Positions 58,672 through 64,000 of a stretch of 64,000 bases of DNA are shown piece by piece. Origin of the DNA: Wurfbainia villosa (lineage: Eukaryota; Streptophyta; Magnoliopsida; Zingiberales; Zingiberaceae). Under the pieces are notes generated by a model. That model was not told where the DNA came from. It saw only the letters and a program-made list of their open reading frames with translations, and did not search any database. The position numbers and the translations under genes were made by a program. The number at the start of each line of letters is the position of its first letter. Position 1 is the first letter of the stretch. The stretch spans positions 38,104,720-38,168,719 of the forward strand of contig CM046000.1 of assembly GCA_025175895.1 (NCBI GenBank). The letters are read 5' to 3'.

Positions 58672-60584
58672 ATCTCCCCCTTTTTGATGTTTGACAAAAA
58701 CCAAACAAATCATTTGAGTTAGACCACTAACTCAAATCCCTTACCAATTATCCCAAATTGGTAAACACTCTCCAAATGTTCTCCCCCAAACATTCTCGCC
58801 CTTTTTGACTAACATCAAAAAGGTTTTCTCTCTAAGGAGGTCAATGTCTCATGTCCCAATGAGATCTGACAATCTCTCCCTTGATCCAAAAATAAATACC
58901 TAGGATGCCTACCATCTTCCTAGTGATAATTCACATATCACTCTAGAGAGGCAATCCTATATTCTCTCCCAATTTCCAAATTGGGTATCAAAAACCCATC
59001 AATTTTCCCAATTGATGATACTCTCCCAATAACTTCTCCTCTTCAAGTAGAAAAACACATCCATCGTCCCAAGATGGATACCTCCCCCTAAAGGCTTGCT
59101 TCCCCTTGACCATTGCACCAACAATGTCCTTGGGAAGCCCCTAAGCCAATAGGAACTCTAAACCATCAAAATTAAGGTTCTAAGTTCAACATAGAACTTT
59201 CACTTACCCTAAATTTGATACTTTGACCTAACACAGCTCCTAATCCATATCCAATGGATTTTCACCCTTTATAATGCTTCCTAAAGCATATCATAGGGTT
59301 AGGAGTGATTAGGAACCTTTTCCATAGCTGAACACGGGCTAAACGAACCTTGTTAACCCGAAATCAGACCTGGAAGTCGACTCCTGACAGTAATTAGTCG
59401 ACTGCCACCCATATCAGTCGACTGTCACCAAGGGAAGTCGACTGATAGCTGAAATTTCTGAATTTCAACTATCAGAATCGAGATTTAGAAAAGCATAAGT
59501 AATTCTACGTAATTTGAAAAATCATAAAATTTGATACGTATATTACTTATAGTCATTACAATGTGTGAAAAATATTTGAAAATTATTTTACCCATAAAAT
59601 AGTGAGTTTGATACAAAACTCAAAACCATTGAAATTTTCAATGTTTTGGCCCTATTTTGTATCAACTCTATCAATGGTGATTGCTATCAAAAGATAGACT
59701 TCACCAAGGTTTTTTAAAATGATTTTAAAATGTTTTCAAAACCTTATTTTGGATCATATTCTTTGGGCTCTATGTACATGACTTGTACACATGCTCTCCC
59801 AATGATCCACTAATTGAAATTAGATGAGTTTTAGTTCATCTAGATGCAAAAACTATGCACCTTGAACTTAACTCATATCCTAGCATCTCACATGTATCTA
59901 GGGTGTATAAATACACATACATGTCAATTGGATGTGAGATGTGGGTTTTTGTTCATTTAAAACTAGGATTTCATGCATCTTCTAAGGCAACCCTACTTGA
60001 TTCCCTTATAAATGGGACTTCAAGTCATGCCATAGTTCTTAAATCACTTTCAATCGAAATTTTTCTTAAATACATGAATGATTATGGCATTAATGATGAT
60101 ATACATAAGCATATGCTCATAATCATGATGTCATGGCATAAGATGAAATCTAAAAACACATGACATTTAAAACCTTAATCCTAAAACATGAACATGACAT
60201 ATAAAATGATTAAAAGTAAGCATGATGTCATGGCATGTTATATGGCAAACAAAGCATGACATATAAAATATATATGTATAATAATACCTAAATTTTAATA
60301 TTAATTGCCATTTGTTGGGATTAATCATATTTTGCCATATTAACCTAATCTCCCTAGTGTGCCAAAAACCCAAAATGGCACACTAACCTCTAAACCTAAA
60401 TTGTGTCAATTTAATTGATTTTTCTTAATTTCAAAATTGCATTGGCACATCCTAAAATCTTTTAGGATATTGATTCAAATCTATTTCCAAGGTAACCATA
60501 ACCTTGAAAATATCCTAAAGTGCCACCTTTACCATGGTTGACTTAACTACTCATCCAATCAAGGTTGGCACACCCTAAACCCAT
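58672..60584 (-). other. GagTR-3 3' internal region
   Basis: AT-rich and without supported coding capacity. AGTCGACTG words cluster at 59377-59445. It matches 31328-33196 of GagTR-1. Confidence 0.6.
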
Positions 60585-62369
60585 CTAGCGTGAATCAATC
60601 ACGTTCTTAGGAACCCAAAACCGATTTGAGCTCCTAGGGTTAATTAGGTATTCCTTAGGGATAACCTCCCTAGATACCTTCCTAATGACCCTCCTAGGCT
60701 TGTTGGCCTTGGTCATTTGGGTCTTACCTAGGTTGACTCTAGGGGTAACTCCCCTTGCAACCTTCTTAGTGGCCACCCTAGGTTTCCTAGAAACCCTAGC
60801 CACTAGACACAACCTTTGGTCAACCTTAGGGATGACTTCCCTATTGACCTTGGTCTTCCTAGACCTAGTTTGTGTCCCATAATCAAATGGAACACTATGG
60901 TAAGCTACCTTAGGCTTAGGTTTGTGACCCAAACCTTGCTTGCCCTTGGTTGACTTTTGACTCTTAGGTCCTTGGTGTTGACTTTGACTTTTGGACCTTT
61001 GACTTTGACCATTAGACCCTTTAAATTGGTTTTGTATATTCCTAAGGGTCTTTTCTAGTTTCTCAAGCCTTGACCTCAAGGCTTGGTTTTCTAATTCCAA
61101 TTGCCCAATTGATTTTTGATTAAATTCTTGGGCATGGGACTTTCTAGGCTTATGCCTAGTCCATTTAGGATTTAGACCTAGGTGCTCTTGCACCTTTCTA
61201 ATTGTCTCCCTAGGTAAAATTGATCTTGAGTTATTTGACCTAGGTTTGTCCTTAGGTAAATTGTTTTTAGGGACATTAGTCTCAAATTTCTCCCTATTAT
61301 CTAAGTAGACACTCTTAGCACCTAAACAAATATATCTATTATTTCTAGCATGCTTTTCATGTACAATAGCAAGAGAATTAAAACTCCTACCATGCTTTTG
61401 ACTTTGAAATTTTGAAGGTGAAGGATTAGAGGTTACCCTAGGGTTTGCCTTGGAGGCTTCCCTTACATGTATAGCTCCTTCTTGGGTCTTCTTCCTCCCC
61501 CTAGGACATTGACTCCGGTAATGTCCTGGTTGTCGGCACTTGAAGCAAATTACTTGTTCTTTGCTCTTTTGCGTTGAGGGACCGGCATCCTTGACCTTTG
61601 GAGCCGGTGGAGCTTTCCTATTCTTCTTTGGACACTTGCTTTTATAGTGCCCGGTTTCCCTACACTCAAAACATATTATATGCATTTTATTATTAACACA
61701 TATGTTTGAGTTACCTAGGTTAATGGAGACCAGAATTGGACTTTGGGCTTCTTCATCTTGACCGGATGTCGAAGCTTCTTCTTGATGTTCCAGTGTGGAA
61801 GTTATCTCCTCCCCCTCAATCCTTGAGGTGGATGCTTCTTCCACTTCCTCCACCTCCTTGGAGATTGATGCCCTCTCAACCTCCAATTCTTCACACTCTC
61901 CTCTTGCCCCGGATGTTGACTCTTCTTCAACTTCCGAATCCTCACTTGCTTGTGAGGAGGAGCTTGCTTCTTCGGCCTCTTCCGATTGAACCGATGAGCA
62001 TTCTACATCTTCTTCTTCTTCTTGGACCAGTTGAGGGTTTTCATGGAGCTTGGCCAAATCGCTCCATAGCTCCTTGGCATCCACATAGTCACCTAGACTA
62101 CACAAGAGGTCATTAGGAATTAAATCAAAAATGAATTTGATTACCTTCTTGTTTTTCTCGAATTGTTGGAGTTGCTCCTCACTCCACTTCTTCTTCTTGA
62201 GAAACCCTCCCTTAGGATATTCAAATCCTTCCATCAACGTGGACCACTCCTCAAGGTCTCTCATCATCAAAAAATCTTCAATTCTCGCCTTCCAAGAATT
62301 GAAACCTTCTCATCCATAGAAGGAATAGGGAATTGGGGTGTTGATGTCCCATCCCAATGGTTCTTCCAT
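60585..62369 (-). pseudogene. GagTR-3 gag, one premature stop near the N terminus
   Basis: The expected start is the ATG at 62369-62367. Codon 20 is TGA (62312-62310), after which the frame is open for 574 codons to 60585. Internal ATGs at 62267 and 62264 could start a shortened protein. Order: LEEWSTLMEGFEYP and IFDLIPNDLLCSLGDYVDAKELW (UBN2-like gag), a long acidic Glu/Ser segment, and two intact CCHC knuckles (CFECRETGHYKSKC, CFKCRQPGHYRSQC). A coiled-coil segment (LELENQALRSRLEKLEKTL) and a very basic tail with repeated REVIPK words follow. Gag would coat and package element RNA. No protease, integrase or reverse transcriptase follows. Confidence 0.85.
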
Positions 62370-62442
62370 CTTCACCCTCTAGCCTCTTTGTCTTAGCTCC
62401 CGACGGTTAGTCCGTAGAAGAGCCCCGGGCTCTGATACCACT

Positions 62443-64000
62443 TGTTGGAAATTTGACGTCGCTAGAGGGGGGGGGGTGAATAGCGTTTGACCGTACGTAG
62501 ATGGAATTCGTTCGCGATCGTCTCTACAAAACTCGTTATGCACAGCAGAATAGAAATAATAAAAGCAATAACGAAAAGATACAATCACGAATACAAGGAT
62601 ATAACGTGGTTCGGAACCGAACGATTCCTACTCCACGGATTGAGCTCTAACGAGCTCTAGCGACGCCAATGTAATCACTAATCAATAAACTCCTTCTCGA
62701 CAACAAGTCGGAGGCGGAGAAACCTCATACAAATGTTTACAACAATAAACGAAAGAAATACAAGCAAATACAAAGGAAATGTAAAGAACACTTTACAAAA
62801 CTAGGGTTTGAGCGCTTTGCTTGTTGGTTGCTTGGATGAGGTTGAAAGGCCCTGAAATGCACTTGCAAATCACCTTCAAATCGCCTCAAGAAAGCTCCCC
62901 AAGAACTGATGATCAAATCCTCCACGAGCTCCCCTTTTTATCTTGCGTCGGGATTTCGCCTATCGATCGATCGCCATAAGTCCCTCGGATCGATGCCACT
63001 GTTGTCGTGAGACAACGGCTCAATCCATGTCGGACAAGTTCCAACGGGACTCTTGGTAGTTGACTGCCAACATTGGTAGTCGATCGGCCGCCGAGCCGAT
63101 CGATCGGCTACGGAGCGCTTCAGGCTCGATCCAATGCATCGCAACTTGGCGCTTGATCATTGCCGACACCGCCGATCGACACGATGATTGCCGATCGCGA
63201 TCATTGCGAGCATTTAAACCGGCAAATGAACTCAAGTCGACTCATGGCAATGAACCGCCATAATTCTGGTCGATCGCCAACCTCAAAATGAGGTTTTAAC
63301 CCAAGTATGGTGCCCCCATACTTGCTAGACCACCCTTAGCCTAGACCTAAGCCTTCTAGCCACCTCCATCAGCCTCATGCCTCTCGGATCCCTCCAAGTC
63401 ATCCATGACTTGTTCATCCATCGCGCTAGCCTCTAGGTGCTTCCGTCGGCTATGTCATGCTAACGGTGTCTACACCGCCAAGGCACATTGGACTTACGCC
63501 GCCAAGACTCCGCTTGGACTTTACGCCGCCAACCATTGGACTTATACTTCCAAGACTCCCGCTTGGACTTTACGCAGCCAATATCAAACCCCTTGGACTT
63601 CTCATGCCAAGACTCAAGCTTGGACTTTCCCTTGCCAACCCATGTTGGACTTTTACATTGCCAAGACCCATGCTTGGACTTTTCCCTTGCCAACCCATGT
63701 TGGACTTCTCAAATGCCAAGACCATGCTTGGACTTTCCCTTGCCAACCCATGTTGGACTTTTACATTGCCAAGACCCATGCTTGGACTTTTAAATTGCCA
63801 AGTGTCCCACTTGGACTTTTCATGCCAAGTACTCAAGACTTGGACTTTACCAAATGCCAAGTGTTCCACTTGGACTTTCCATGCCAAGTACACAAGACTT
63901 GGACTTTCCCATAACAATTACATTGTCATATGTTTTTGTCGAAACATCAAAACATCACTCGAGTCAAACTCGAGTCCCGGTGTCGTGACTGGGCCGACAG
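62443..64000 (-). repeat. GagTR-3 right LTR (5' LTR), nearly complete
   Basis: It starts TGTTGGAAATTTGACGTCGC and is nearly identical to the left LTR in the U5 part and in the CCAAG/CTTGG array (63478-63910). It differs strongly at about 62950-63290. The window ends within the last bases of the LTR. Confidence 0.87.

Larger units (their letters stand above)
57110..64000 (-). mobile_element. GagTR-3: gag-only LTR retrotransposon, right edge cut by the window
   Basis: The left LTR is 57110-58671 (1562 bp). The right LTR starts at 62443 and reaches the window end about a dozen bases short of its terminus. The primer-site complement GCTCTGATACCA is at 62429-62440 and the purine-tract complement ATCTCCCCCTTTTT at 58672. 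The internal 3771 bp has a single long gag frame and no pol. It is the same family as GagTR-1 but much better preserved. Being innermost in this nest, it is the youngest insertion of the group. Confidence 0.88.

Noticed and set aside
58065..58687. Long overlapping frames on both strands (also at 63405-63917 and 54658-55114).
   Set aside because: They are produced by the CCAAG/CTTGG repeat array in LTR U3. The repeats suppress stops in several frames, and the products match no family.

Overview
This is nuclear DNA of a flowering plant. The window holds a plant-type homocysteine S-methyltransferase gene with GT-AG introns, one seed-type cysteine-hairpin protein gene, and dense nested Ty1/copia and Ty3/gypsy retrotransposons plus hAT relics. 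The GC-rich single-exon seed gene beside AT-rich spacers and the retroelement types suggest a monocot with a large, repeat-rich genome. That placement is inference, and I cannot name the species.

Layout, left to right. Bases 1-1017 hold the decayed 3' half of an hAT transposase, followed by AT-rich spacer with a TA microsatellite. The methyltransferase gene (HMT, + strand) runs from 3115 to 37159 in seven coding exons, but retrotransposons make up about 32 kb of that span. A minus-strand copia complex (Copia-1, 3816-23732) sits inside exon 3 between two copies of the 5-bp duplication ATCTA. It is itself interrupted by a decayed gypsy element (Gypsy-1, 9146-19255) and a foldback element (19256-19688), and the duplication ATCTT flanks that inner pair. 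A second insertion (GagTR-1, 24447-36452, duplication GGTAC) starts four bases into intron 5 and contains a further element (GagTR-2, 25883-31211, duplication GAGTC). HMT exon 7 also carries a one-base deletion. The locus looks like a recently dying gene.

An hAT-type MITE (38010-38577, 8-bp duplication GAGTTGCC) separates HMT from a convergent, apparently intact gene on the minus strand (39615-38764). That gene encodes a secreted precursor with five CxxxC...CxxxC hairpin modules, like the N-terminal part of vicilin-like antimicrobial peptide precursors but without cupin domains. Next come an hAT (DUF4371-type) relic, two minisatellites, and a probable solo LTR (41702-52996) split by a structurally complete copia element (Copia-2, 43284-52775, duplication CGTAC, both LTRs 2219 bp).

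The right end (53371-64000) is a minus-strand nest: an LTR piece, a SIRE-like copia 3' part (Copia-3), another LTR piece, and GagTR-3, which carries a 561-codon gag frame and no pol. Three gag-only elements and the pol-bearing Copia-3 share a U5-end box, a tRNA-Met-type primer site where visible, a similar polypurine tract, and U3 regions rich in CAGTCGACTG palindromes and, in most families, CCAAG/CTTGG arrays. This fits non-autonomous elements that depend on a SIRE-like partner, and it is the most system-like signal in the window. No rRNA, convincing tRNA or CRISPR array was seen.
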